Below are positions 50,427 to 58,984 of a stretch of DNA of 64,000 bases, piece by piece (position 1 is the stretch's first letter; each line of letters opens with the position of its first letter). The notes under the pieces were generated by a model, which was not told where the DNA came from, did not search any database, and saw nothing but the letters and a program-made list of their open reading frames with translations. This stretch comes from Epilithonimonas hungarica (GTDB lineage Bacteria > Bacteroidota > Bacteroidia > Flavobacteriales > Weeksellaceae). The stretch covers positions 248,001-312,000 of the forward strand of contig NZ_FNBH01000003.1 in assembly GCF_900102265.1 (NCBI RefSeq). Direction: 5' to 3'. A program made the translations under genes and the position numbers.

Positions 50427-51452
50427 CTACACTGCGTTTTTACTATCATCCTCTTTATCCGGAAACATTATAGAGATGACAACTGATAAGATCAAGATCC
50501 CGCCAACAATCCCCAGCGAAACAGGGGATGAAATATGATACCAAGGCGAAATCAACATTTTAACTCCAATGAAACTCAAGATAACAGCCAATCCGTAGGG
50601 TAATTTGCTAAACATGTAAATGAAATTGGATAGCAGGAAATACAAAGACCTAAGCCCCAAAATTGCAAAAATGTTAGATGTATAAAGGATAAACGGATCT
50701 TTCGAGATTGCAAAGATCGCTGGAATAGAATCAACGGCAAACAATACATCCGTAAACTCAATTACCGCAACTACAACCAAAAGAGGTGTTGCCATTTTTA
50801 TTCCGTTTTTTATCGTGAAGAATTTGTCTCCATCATAGTTATCGGAAACTTTCCAGAAACTTTTGATCAATTTTGCCCCGGCACTTTCACTATAATCTTG
50901 CTCGTCATCATCGTCTCCTCCACCCCAGGATTTGATTCCTGCATAGACTAAAAATAGTCCAAAAAGTGTCATTACCACATTGATCTTGACTGGATGTCCG
51001 AAAACGTTCATTTCTGGCAAATAAGTCAAATCAATCAATTCAACCCCTGCAAAAATGAAAATCGCTCTGAAGATCAATGCTCCGATAATTCCCCAAAATA
51101 ATACCTTATGATGAAGATGTCTTGGAACTTTGAAAAATCCAAATACCAAAATAAATACAAAGAGATTATCAACTGATAAAGCTTTTTCTATCCAATAAGC
51201 AGCCTGAAACTGGGTAAATTTTTCTATTGCCAAAGCATGTCCGCCTGCATCCTGATTGAAAACCCAATACACAACACCTGAAAAAACCATTGATAAAGAA
51301 ATCCAGACTATACTCCAGATCGTTGCTTCTTTGGAAGACACCTCGTGTGCTTTTTTGTTAAAAACTCCAAGATCCAGCAATAACATCACTATCACAACGA
51401 TAGCAAAACCTATTACAAGACCAGGATGTAAATCGATAATACTCTTATCCAT
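50427..51452 (-). CDS. terC: TerC-family integral membrane protein
   Basis: 341 residues, about nine transmembrane segments. Family motifs YWIEKALSVDNLFVFILVFG and VIEFTDVLFAVDSIPAIFAI with the conserved intramembrane Asp residues, plus an acidic cytoplasmic loop (GGGDDDDEQDYSE). TerC/Alx proteins act in tellurite resistance, metal (Mn) export and membrane-bound metal sensing. Last gene of the ter operon, 105 bases after a TerD gene. Confidence 0.93.
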   Translation of the reverse strand: MDKSIIDLHPGLVIGFAIVVIVMLLLDLGVFNKKAHEVSSKEATIWSIVWISLSMVFSGVVYWVFNQDAGGHALAIEKFTQFQAAYWIEKALSVDNLFVFILVFGFFKVPRHLHHKVLFWGIIGALIFRAIFIFAGVELIDLTYLPEMNVFGHPVKINVVMTLFGLFLVYAGIKSWGGGDDDDEQDYSESAGAKLIKSFWKVSDNYDGDKFFTIKNGIKMATPLLVVVAVIEFTDVLFAVDSIPAIFAISKDPFILYTSNIFAILGLRSLYFLLSNFIYMFSKLPYGLAVILSFIGVKMLISPWYHISSPVSLGIVGGILILSVVISIMFPDKEDDSKNAV

Positions 51453-51557
51453 AACTATTTTTATTTTTTTATTACGTTTTACGTCTATCAGCTCTTATCA
51501 AAATAATAAAGAGCTACAATTTCGTAAACGTTTGTAAATCAACTCTATTATTTAATT

Positions 51558-52169
51558 TTATAAATAATTCTGTTTCACGGTCTCTACGGTTTCTTGCAGC
51601 TTTCTATCACGAGTAGGCTCCCCAACTGCATTGAATTTCCACTCGCCATTTTTTTTGTAGAATACACCCATTACCATGGCAACATGTCCGGAAAAATTGT
51701 CACCTTTAGCAATATTATAGGTAGCAAAAACTTCTGTCACACGTGTAGGAGTTCCCTCATAGATCCGGATAGAAGCAAATGGAATGGTCTTGAAATCCTG
51801 ACCTTTATAACTATTAAGGACAAATGCTACATAATTCACATTTGGGCTTAATTTTGAAAAGTCTAGTGTGATCACCTCATTATCAAGACCATCATCTCCG
51901 GACATATCTCCTGTAAGGTCATCTCCACTATGTTTCACAGCCCCATCCTTGGATTTTAACTGTCCGAAATACACAACGTCCAAAACATTTTTCGCCTCAT
52001 CATACAAAGCGCAGCTTGCATCCAGATCTACGGCTTCTTTTGTAACGCTTCCCAGCCAGCTTTTTTTCTCGATCGCTCCCCAGTTAACACCTACACAGAT
52101 GTTTTGTAATGTAGATCCATTGTCTTTCTGAAGGTTTATCCTTTGTCCTTTTTGTAAATTAATTGCCAT
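51558..52169 (-). CDS. TerD-family protein
   Basis: 203 residues, cytoplasmic. MAINLQKGQRINLQKDNGST at the start and VGVNWGAIEKK, then the Ca-binding acidic motifs VDLDASCALYDEA, KHSGDDLTGDMSGDDGLDNE and GHVAMVMGVFYKKNGEWKF. TerD/TerZ proteins bind calcium and organise the Ter stress complex at the membrane with TerC. One base separates it from the gene upstream. Confidence 0.93.
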   Translation of the reverse strand: MAINLQKGQRINLQKDNGSTLQNICVGVNWGAIEKKSWLGSVTKEAVDLDASCALYDEAKNVLDVVYFGQLKSKDGAVKHSGDDLTGDMSGDDGLDNEVITLDFSKLSPNVNYVAFVLNSYKGQDFKTIPFASIRIYEGTPTRVTEVFATYNIAKGDNFSGHVAMVMGVFYKKNGEWKFNAVGEPTRDRKLQETVETVKQNYL

Positions 52170-52170
52170 G

Positions 52171-53139
52171 TTATTGTAATTTGTTATTTAAATCTAAGTT
52201 AAGCATAGAATTGAGGACATTCATTTCCTCATCTACATTGATCACCTGATCGATGACCTTTTGGTTATCCAATGTCTCTTTGTATCGTCTTAATAATAGT
52301 AAAATATCTTCCGGAAGGTCGGTTTTGATAGTTTCTGATTTTGTTTTCAATTCGGTATTCCGGTTCTTCAGTTCGTTTATTATACTTTTCTTGGAGCACG
52401 TGTTGGCAGATCTATCCAAAAGCAAGGCGATATCATCTGCTAAAAAGTAAAACTCATTGGTTTGTAAATTCCAGATAAAATCTTCCTCATTATCAGATAT
52501 TTTATACAACTCAAAAACTTGATCTTCGATATTATATCCGCAGACAAATCTGACCTTGAAATTTCCGACATTCAGTTTTCCTAATAACTTTCTTTCTACT
52601 TTTATATTGTCATATTCATAATATCTGGTATCCGAAAAACTCATCAAGTATTCTAGTTTAGCTGTTTTCCTATAATAATCGATTGAATAGTTATTCGACA
52701 GGCTTCTGATCTGGGTAAAATCCATTTCTTTTCTAGTACCTGTCAAATTATCATACAAAGCCCTTAAAAATCCTGACATTAGAGCATTCTGATACTTCCT
52801 GTCGATATCGAAGTTTTTTCCACTATTTTTTTGAGATACATATCTATCAATATATTCTTCATTGGTATCCATCTCCTTATAGATCGCAAGGATATTGGCC
52901 TCTTTTTGTTTTTTGATCTTTTCTAAAAGGACAATCAGCGTATCGGTATATTGCAGATGAAACAATTCCAATTTATTGATATCAAGTCCATTAAGAGAGT
53001 CTACATCAAAATAAGATTGAATAAGTTCTGTCCTAATAATGATGTTGATGATCTCTACGTTATCAAAAAACTTGCTTAGAAGCTTTAATTTTTGTAATCT
53101 TTTTTTACTTTTTTTTAATATCTCTTTGTTGTGATCCAA
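52171..53139 (-). CDS. hypothetical protein of the ter operon
   Basis: 322 residues, charged and largely helical with coiled-coil parts (MDHNKEILKKSKKRLQKLKL at the start, KSIINELKNRNTELKTKSET near the end) and a beta-rich middle (NVGNFKVRFVCGYNIEDQVF). No recognised domain, signal or membrane span. Position between TelA and TerD (8 and 1 base spacers) makes it part of the operon and a candidate accessory component of the Ter complex. Confidence 0.78.
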   Translation of the reverse strand: MDHNKEILKKSKKRLQKLKLLSKFFDNVEIINIIIRTELIQSYFDVDSLNGLDINKLELFHLQYTDTLIVLLEKIKKQKEANILAIYKEMDTNEEYIDRYVSQKNSGKNFDIDRKYQNALMSGFLRALYDNLTGTRKEMDFTQIRSLSNNYSIDYYRKTAKLEYLMSFSDTRYYEYDNIKVERKLLGKLNVGNFKVRFVCGYNIEDQVFELYKISDNEEDFIWNLQTNEFYFLADDIALLLDRSANTCSKKSIINELKNRNTELKTKSETIKTDLPEDILLLLRRYKETLDNQKVIDQVINVDEEMNVLNSMLNLDLNNKLQ

Positions 53140-53147
53140 TTTCTAAT

Positions 53148-54233
53148 TTAAGAATTTTGAATTTGCTTTTTCAAAGTATCTTCAAGCGTTTTCAACTCAA
53201 TATCAAGCTGTTGCCTGGACTGTGCTCCTTGTTGCTGAATTTGTTTCACCTCATTCAGGGTATTGATCAATGAGCTGGTCGTATCACGAAGAGTGTCTAT
53301 AGAAACAATGGTCTGTTCATTGGCACGTGCAACATCTATCGTATTCTGTTGTAATCTCTGTGCATTTTTTCTAAGGATCTCTTCTGTTGTGGATGATACT
53401 TTTTTCTGAACATCAATATTCTGTTGCTGGCGGTGCATTGCCACTGCCAAAGTCAATTGATTTTTCCAAACTGGAAGCGTCGTCGTCAAGATTGTCTGTG
53501 CTTTCTCCGCAATAGAGACGTTGTTATTCTGAATCAATCTGATTTGAGGTAATGATTGCAAAATAATAAAACGAACAACTTTAAGGTCCGCCAATCTTCT
53601 GTCCAATCTTGCAATAAAATCTCTCTTGTCGGCAATCTGATAATCCTGATAATTAGCTGCATTGATTTCCATCAAAGCCAATTCCTCGCTGGATTTCTGC
53701 ATTCTGATACTTCCTGCAATGATATAATCCTCGATTTTTTTCACAGACTCTATATTGCTTGTAAAAATCGTCTGCAGGACGGCATTATCCTTTGTGGAAT
53801 TGATAATTCCGGCATTGACTTTATTTGAAATATCAGAAATATTATTGACGATCTTGTCATATTTTACAAACAAAGTTTCTACAGAAGTCACCATTTTCTT
53901 AAAGAACGGTATCTTCTTAAGGAACTTTTTCACAGAGTTTCCTTCCAGCTCATCAACATCTACATAGTTGAGCTCTACCAAAAGTTTATTGATAAGTTCA
54001 CCAACTTCGCCCGAATTTGATTTTCTGACATTATTAAGGAAAGAATCACTTTGGTTAGCCAGAGAATTCTGCAATTCCGATCCGAAATTGATGATCGAAT
54101 TCGGATTCTGTTCATCTATTGAGCCGGAAAGGCTATCATATTTCTGAACGTCAACAGTCTGGAGCTGAGCCAGATCTACATTGCCATTTTTATCGATGAC
54201 AGTATTGGTAACTTGAGGTAAATCCATCTCCAT
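53148..54233 (-). CDS. telA: TelA-family toxic anion resistance protein
   Basis: 361 residues, all helical with coiled coils. Family blocks: FLKKIPFFKKMVTSVETLF, MEINAANYQDYQIADKRDFI, RLADLKVVRFIILQSLPQIR, TTTLPVWKNQLTLAVAMHRQ and DVARANEQTIVSIDTL. Tellurite/toxic-anion and envelope-stress resistance is known for the family; the mechanism is unclear. Its ATG overlaps the stop of the TerD gene before it (ATG at 54233). Confidence 0.93.
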   Translation of the reverse strand: MEMDLPQVTNTVIDKNGNVDLAQLQTVDVQKYDSLSGSIDEQNPNSIINFGSELQNSLANQSDSFLNNVRKSNSGEVGELINKLLVELNYVDVDELEGNSVKKFLKKIPFFKKMVTSVETLFVKYDKIVNNISDISNKVNAGIINSTKDNAVLQTIFTSNIESVKKIEDYIIAGSIRMQKSSEELALMEINAANYQDYQIADKRDFIARLDRRLADLKVVRFIILQSLPQIRLIQNNNVSIAEKAQTILTTTLPVWKNQLTLAVAMHRQQQNIDVQKKVSSTTEEILRKNAQRLQQNTIDVARANEQTIVSIDTLRDTTSSLINTLNEVKQIQQQGAQSRQQLDIELKTLEDTLKKQIQNS

Positions 54234-54787
54234 TATTGATATAAACTTAGATATTTAGCCAAACCTTCTCTTTGTCCGTTTCCTACCGCTTCGAATTTCC
54301 ATTCGCCGTTTCTCTCATAGATCCTACCGAATTCCACTGCTGTTTCTATGGAGAAATCCTCGTCTAATTCATATTTCAAGATCTCTTCATTGGTATCTGT
54401 ATTGAAAACCCTGATGAATGAATTTCTTACCTGTCCGAAATTTTGGTTTCTAGAATCTGCTTCGTGGATGGTTACAACTACGATGATCTCCTTAACTCTG
54501 GAATCTATTCCCGTAAGGTCAATTTTGATCTGTTCATCATCACCGTCACCATCCCCTGTTAGATTATCTCCTGTATGTGTTACCGCTTTGTCCGGCGTTT
54601 GAAGATTGTTGTAAAAAACAAAAAATTCATCAGCTATCAATTTCTTATTCTCTCCCAACACAAAAACCGAAGCATCCAGATCAAAAGCGCCTCCCGTAGA
54701 AGAATTATTAGCATCCCAACCTAGACCGATTGTGAATTTTGGAGCGTTAATGTTTTGTCTTTGTCCTTTTTGTAAGTTAATTGCCAT
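54233..54787 (-). CDS. terD: TerD-family protein
   Basis: 184 residues. The start at 54787 is fixed by family match (MAINLQKGQRQNINAPKFTI, then GLGWDANNSSTGGAFDLDAS). Calcium motifs HTGDNLTGDGDGDDEQI and FGRIYERNGEWKFEAVGNGQ are intact. Its first 67 bases overlap the end of the PRTase gene in another frame, an unusually long overlap for genes both of which look intact. Confidence 0.94.
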   Translation of the reverse strand: MAINLQKGQRQNINAPKFTIGLGWDANNSSTGGAFDLDASVFVLGENKKLIADEFFVFYNNLQTPDKAVTHTGDNLTGDGDGDDEQIKIDLTGIDSRVKEIIVVVTIHEADSRNQNFGQVRNSFIRVFNTDTNEEILKYELDEDFSIETAVEFGRIYERNGEWKFEAVGNGQREGLAKYLSLYQ

Positions 54788-55596
54788 TGTATTTTATCTT
54801 TTAATTTAATAATATTTTTTTGATACTCTTCCACTTGATGATAATTGTTGCTAATCGCCCAGTGTAGCATTTCTTCACGTCTTTGTTCGGAAATATTCTG
54901 GTAGATCTGCTCAAAATCAGAATCTTCCATTAATAATATGAACTTAGTGATCCTTGTATTGAATCGGAAATGTTCACTATTCATCACTTCTATCAGGTCT
55001 TGTGTGGTCTTGATCCTGTAATAATTGTAATGGTTTTCAATTTTTGGATGAATCTCATTATTTATCAATTCTGCAAAATAGACAAAAATGAATTCCCCAT
55101 TTACATTATATTCTTTCAGAATTCTATCTACAGTTTTCTCATGGCTTCCCGTGATCTTTATATCATCTATAAAAATACAGAATTTCCCATCAACAAAGCT
55201 TTTATCAATATAATAAGTATCATTGGATATCAATGTGATCCTTTCTTCGAAGCTCATATTTCCATAATCCTGGACATAAGTCTGTTGTCTGTGTATCTTT
55301 CCTTCTATGCAACCTGCTCTACTATTTTCAAATAAAAAATAATTAAGATGTTCTTTGAAGTAGGAACATAGAAAATTAGATGCGGTCGGGATAGAATTGT
55401 AAGGGCTTGGGAAAAGGATAATCTCATTCTGAGCCAAGATCTCTTTTCCAAATTCCTTAATAAACCCATCAAATAATTCTTTCGCAAAGGACTTCGCATA
55501 ATAAGTATCCCCAAATTTGAACCGGCTGTATCCTGTTTCATCAAAGGGACAATCAAACTCATTTTCTATTTTGTGTAAACTAAATCTTTTATTCAT
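54721..55596 (-). CDS. PRTase-like protein of the ter operon
   Basis: 291 residues. A type I phosphoribosyltransferase-like core with PRPP-loop motif FCIFIDDIKITGSHEKT (139-155) and an upstream ILFPSPYNSIPTASNFLCSY. PRTases of this kind are linked to ter operons in comparative-genomic work, together with HAD and often ATP-grasp and other enzymes thought to make a nucleoside-like metabolite. Only the PRTase and HAD are present here. It is 4 bases after the HAD gene and overlaps terD. Confidence 0.82.
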   Translation of the reverse strand: MNKRFSLHKIENEFDCPFDETGYSRFKFGDTYYAKSFAKELFDGFIKEFGKEILAQNEIILFPSPYNSIPTASNFLCSYFKEHLNYFLFENSRAGCIEGKIHRQQTYVQDYGNMSFEERITLISNDTYYIDKSFVDGKFCIFIDDIKITGSHEKTVDRILKEYNVNGEFIFVYFAELINNEIHPKIENHYNYYRIKTTQDLIEVMNSEHFRFNTRITKFILLMEDSDFEQIYQNISEQRREEMLHWAISNNYHQVEEYQKNIIKLKDKIQWQLTYKKDKDKTLTLQNSQSV

Positions 55597-55600
55597 GTTT

Positions 55601-56296
55601 TTAAAATTTCACCAGCTTTGCATTCATCCCATATGACAGAGCGCCGTTTTGGTCGGCAATTTTGTTATCACCTATGTGGATGATCTGTGACCGGTGCAGT
55701 GGTCGTAATTCTTGTGTTTTTTTATAAAGATATTCAAATATTTTAATATTCGGTTTTGACATTCCTATTTCATCCGAAAAAATCATAAAGGAAAAATATT
55801 GTTCCAGCTCCAATTGTCTTAAAACCTTCCTCAGAGAATCTCCATAGATGAAAGCTGTATTGCTTAGAATACTTGCCGTTTTTTCTTTTTCTTTTATTTT
55901 TTTTAGTAACTGATCAATATCTTTCCAAATTATCCGCGGAATATTTTCTATGAACAACTTATCTGATCGCATGAAAAATCCGCGAAGGTCATCCACAGAG
56001 ATTCCTTGTATATCTTTTCCCAAAGATGCTATTATCAGGAAAAAAACCTCTTCTCTTTCTATGTGATTACCTGTTTTTTCTGAAATGATATTGAACAAGT
56101 TATCATAATGACGAATAACCCTATCAATTTCCTCTACATTTTTATCAATATCAAAATATTCTTTTAATAAGACTGTCCTCTTCGGTTTGAATTGCGGATT
56201 GGACCTAATGATCGTCATCCACAGATCAAAGGAAAAATGCTCGTATGAATCTATATCTATTTCCACAAATAACCATTTAATTGGTTTGTTCACCAT
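55601..56296 (-). CDS. HAD-superfamily hydrolase of the ter operon
   Basis: 231 residues from the ATG at 56296 (MVNKPIKWLFVEIDIDSYEH). An upstream GTG at 56323 is also open but lies inside the TerD remnant. HAD motifs: I with Asp14/Asp16 (VEIDIDSYEHF), II Ser in SILSNTAF, III Lys in GMSKPNIKIFEYL, IV HIGDNKIADQNGALSYGM. Large helical cap (about 30-130). Likely a phosphatase on a nucleotide-like product of the adjacent PRTase; that step is inferred. Confidence 0.83.
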   Translation of the reverse strand: MVNKPIKWLFVEIDIDSYEHFSFDLWMTIIRSNPQFKPKRTVLLKEYFDIDKNVEEIDRVIRHYDNLFNIISEKTGNHIEREEVFFLIIASLGKDIQGISVDDLRGFFMRSDKLFIENIPRIIWKDIDQLLKKIKEKEKTASILSNTAFIYGDSLRKVLRQLELEQYFSFMIFSDEIGMSKPNIKIFEYLYKKTQELRPLHRSQIIHIGDNKIADQNGALSYGMNAKLVKF

Positions 56297-56378
56297 GCAT
56301 TTCTCGATTATGTCCCTGGTCACGATCTTTGATCAAACTGATATCAATTTTCTGACCTTTTTGCAAGTTGATAGTCAT
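56277..56378 (-). pseudogene. truncated TerD N-terminus (33 codons)
   Basis: The frame begins MTINLQKGQKIDISLIKD, clearly the N-terminal strand of a TerD protein (compare MAINLQKGQRINLQKDNG at 52169), then loses similarity and stops after 33 codons at 56277. It overlaps the start of the HAD gene in another frame. It is the first reading frame after the operon promoter at 56412, so it is probably transcribed. Either the remnant of a deleted terD or a short coupling/leader frame. Confidence 0.65.
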
Positions 56379-56411
56379 AAATTATGTTTTTCTTTTTTAG
56401 GTTTTAATATT

Positions 56412-56419
56412 CAAAAATA
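56412..56419 (-). promoter_or_regulatory. ter operon -7 box
   Basis: TATTTTTG on the minus strand, 33 bases before the TerD-remnant ATG at 56378. No perfect -33 TTTG at the expected distance. 56420-56562 is A/T-rich without a gene. Confidence 0.5.
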
Positions 56420-56562
56420 AATTCCACACAATGCGATAAAAAACGCCTAAATATAGAAAAAGCAATTGAAAGAAAAAAACGATAAAACCGTAAAGAAATC
56501 ATAAAAATCAATAAAAATATTTATGATTCTTATTGTAAAAAGATTAATGAAGAATTAAAAAA

Positions 56563-57288
56563 TCATAGATTAGAATTAAGCGACCCTCCAGAATAAACTC
56601 TGAAAAACTCAGCACGAAAAACCTCTCCCAAAGGAATCTCTGATTCATCGACATAAATATTATGATTATCAAACGAATCTATGAAATTGATATTGACAAC
56701 ATAAGATTTGCTGACACGCAAAAATTTTTCTGCAGGCAGCTTCAGATGCGTCGTTTTCAAGTTCATTGCTGTGATAAGCTTTTGAGTTTTGGTATGAATC
56801 ACAACATAATCTTTGAGACCTTCTATGAATTTGATCTCATCAAGATTTAGCTTATAAAATCGCCTGTCGGATTTTATGAAAAGAAAATCATTAGTATTGG
56901 ATTCGATGGTATTCTTGATTGTGGATTGCGAAAGTAATTGGTCATATAATTCAGCTTTCCGGATGGCTTTTTCCAATCGATGTTTTTCAATCGGTTTCAA
57001 CAGATAGTCAATAGCATCCAATTCATAACTTTTCAAAGCATACTGAGAATAGGCTGTTGTAAAGATGATCAAACTTTGTTTTGGCAGCTGTTCTGCAAAT
57101 TCCAAACCTGTGACCAAAGGCATTTCTATATCAAGAAAAATCAAATCAATATCATTTGTTTTCAGAAAATCCAAGGCAGTCAAAGCATTGGAAAAATCGC
57201 CTGATATTTTAATCTCTGAAACTTCTTTTATCAACGACCGCATCTCTGCTCTGGCCAATGGTTCGTCATCTATGATTATACAGTTCAT
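56563..57288 (-). CDS. LytTR-family response regulator
   Basis: 241 residues. Receiver with IIIDDEPLARAEMRSLI, phospho-acceptor Asp53 (LIFLDIEMPLVTGLEF), Thr in IIFTTAYSQYALKSYE and Lys in DYLLKPIEKHRLEKAI. C-terminal LytTR DNA-binding domain (FLFIKSDRRFYKLNLDEIKF, YVVIHTKTQKLITAMNLK, FLRVSKSYVVNI). Its ATG overlaps the kinase stop (ATGA). It lies directly upstream of the ter operon on the same strand, so ter genes are possible targets. Confidence 0.92.
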   Translation of the reverse strand: MNCIIIDDEPLARAEMRSLIKEVSEIKISGDFSNALTALDFLKTNDIDLIFLDIEMPLVTGLEFAEQLPKQSLIIFTTAYSQYALKSYELDAIDYLLKPIEKHRLEKAIRKAELYDQLLSQSTIKNTIESNTNDFLFIKSDRRFYKLNLDEIKFIEGLKDYVVIHTKTQKLITAMNLKTTHLKLPAEKFLRVSKSYVVNINFIDSFDNHNIYVDESEIPLGEVFRAEFFRVYSGGSLNSNL

Positions 57289-58367
57289 ATCGGGATGATT
57301 AGGTTTACGATATACTCTTCGTTTGTGGAATGTATTTTCAAATCGAATTTGTCCTGATATAAAAGCTCCAATCGTCTTTTGATATTTGCCAATCCGAGGC
57401 CTCCATAATTTCCATTTGCGATGGAATAATTTGGGTTTCGTGAATTGACACAGACAAAATACAAATGTTGATTTTTGATTTCTATATTGATGTTGACATA
57501 AGACATCCCGCCACCTATTTCCACACTATGTTTCACGGCATTTTCCACAAAAGTCGTAAATAAATTCGGTGGAATAAAAATCGTATTGAGCAACTTCTTA
57601 TCTGTTTCTGTTCTAATGTCAACAGTGAAGTTTTCTCTCCTTATTTTTTCCAGATTAATGAAGTTTGACAAAAAATCGATTTCTGCTGTCAGAAAGGTTT
57701 TCTCTTCATTATTTTCATACAATTGATAACGCAGAAATTCTGATAATTTGATGATGACAGTCGTTGCTTTTTCAGGGTCTGTTCTTATCAGTGCCTTTAC
57801 ATTATTCAACATATTGAATAGAAAATGCGGATTGATCTGGTTACGTAATTCCTTTAGTTCCATATTCAGGGTTAGATTGCTAAGCTCTGTAATTTTCTCG
57901 TTATCTTTTATCCACTTCTGTAATAGTTTTACTGTAGTGCTCATAAAAATAATCGGGATGCACATTAACACTCCTTCATAAAGTCCTCCTTTTCTATCTT
58001 CGAATTTAAGAAGGGCTTTTATTCTATAGTCAGAAAAGAAATGATCAAAGATGTAGCTTATGAGATTAAGACAGACGATTCCCATTGATATCAACAATAC
58101 AAAATAAGCAATATAGCGCGCTCTGAAAAAGAAAAAAGGAACCAAAACATAAATATTGACATACGCCATTGCTATTAATGATATATAAACAAAAGCAATA
58201 ATAATATATCTGTAAGGCTCAATATACCAATGCCAAAATCTAGCAAAATAAAGTAATACAAAAAAGAAAAGCAGAAATATGATATGTCGTAAGATCTTGT
58301 ATTGATCTTTGACCAGCAGATCAATGAAAAAGTGATCTCTTAATTCCTTGGACTTATATCTCAACAT
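57285..58367 (-). CDS. LytS-like sensor histidine kinase
   Basis: 360 residues from the ATG at 58367. A TATTTTTG -7 box at 58390-58383 covers the TTG at 58385 and excludes it. Four transmembrane helices (about 30-140), coiled coil, His_kinase domain with phospho-acceptor His in LRNQINPHFLFNMLNNVKAL, and HATPase (PPNLFTTFVENAVKHSVEIG, GNYGGLGLANIKRRLELLY). Partner of the LytTR regulator. The ligand is unknown; the sensing part is membrane-embedded with little periplasmic sequence. Confidence 0.92.
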   Translation of the reverse strand: MLRYKSKELRDHFFIDLLVKDQYKILRHIIFLLFFFVLLYFARFWHWYIEPYRYIIIAFVYISLIAMAYVNIYVLVPFFFFRARYIAYFVLLISMGIVCLNLISYIFDHFFSDYRIKALLKFEDRKGGLYEGVLMCIPIIFMSTTVKLLQKWIKDNEKITELSNLTLNMELKELRNQINPHFLFNMLNNVKALIRTDPEKATTVIIKLSEFLRYQLYENNEEKTFLTAEIDFLSNFINLEKIRRENFTVDIRTETDKKLLNTIFIPPNLFTTFVENAVKHSVEIGGGMSYVNINIEIKNQHLYFVCVNSRNPNYSIANGNYGGLGLANIKRRLELLYQDKFDLKIHSTNEEYIVNLIIPI

Positions 58368-58382
58368 ATTTATTAGAAAGTT

Positions 58383-58390
58383 CAAAAATA
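58383..58390 (-). promoter_or_regulatory. -7 box of the LytS/LytTR operon
   Basis: TATTTTTG on the minus strand, 15 bases before the ATG at 58367, giving a very short 5' UTR. Confidence 0.5.
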
Positions 58391-58418
58391 ACCAATAACG
58401 TTTATAAACCCGATAATA

Positions 58419-58495
58419 TTATACAAACACTGCAGTTTTTTATACCAATTTTTATGACTGGGGATTTGGTATAAATTATCGAGGAGTTTGTATAA
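58419..58495. promoter_or_regulatory. four TTATAC-AA half-sites as nested inverted repeats
   Basis: Outer arms ttatacaaac (58419-58428) / gtttgtataa (58486-58495). Inner arms tttataccaa (58439-58448) / ttggtataaa (58466-58475). All four share a TATAC(C/A)AA core. They lie in the divergent space between the LytS/LytTR genes and the 58553 gene, so they are a good candidate for the regulator's binding sites. Confidence 0.6.
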
Positions 58496-58552
58496 AAAAT
58501 CATTTCTAAGAAGCTATTCTCCATTCCTTTGTTCTGTAAAATTTATAAAAAT

Positions 58553-58981
58553 ATGGAACTTAACGTTTTTCAGGAATTGACAGATCAGATAGATCTGGAA
58601 TGTTTCTATATGACACCATCACAGCAGGAAGAGAAAGTAATTCAGGTTATAGATTTGCATCAGTTCATAGAATCTTATCATCAAAGTCTTACGGTTATTG
58701 ACTATATCAGCCATCCGATCAATATTATCGAAGAAAACAATGTAAGGAAAGGAATTTTATTCTATGATTTTAAATATGATCTGCAACTGGACCTGTTGAC
58801 ATCGGTTGCGTTCAAAGCTCAAAATCAACTTCAGGAACTTTGGTTCGTCTTTGTAGAAGAAGACAGCATTACAGATTTTTCACGCCACCTCGACTTCATC
58901 AAAAAAAATGGAATCGATTTGTTCTATAGCAAAATATTCATTTTCAATTTTTTCCAATCCACAATCCATTCATTAAAATAA
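58553..58981 (+). CDS. hypothetical protein
   Basis: 142 residues from the ATG at 58553. Soluble, acidic, alpha/beta-looking (EEKVIQVIDLHQFIESYHQS, IDYISHPINIIEENNVRKGI, ELWFVFVEEDSITDFSRHLD). No recognised family. It precedes an outer-membrane-like protein by 3 bases, so the two form an operon divergent from the LytS/LytTR pair and may be its target. Confidence 0.72.
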   Translation: MELNVFQELTDQIDLECFYMTPSQQEEKVIQVIDLHQFIESYHQSLTVIDYISHPINIIEENNVRKGILFYDFKYDLQLDLLTSVAFKAQNQLQELWFVFVEEDSITDFSRHLDFIKKNGIDLFYSKIFIFNFFQSTIHSLK

Positions 58982-58984
58982 ACT

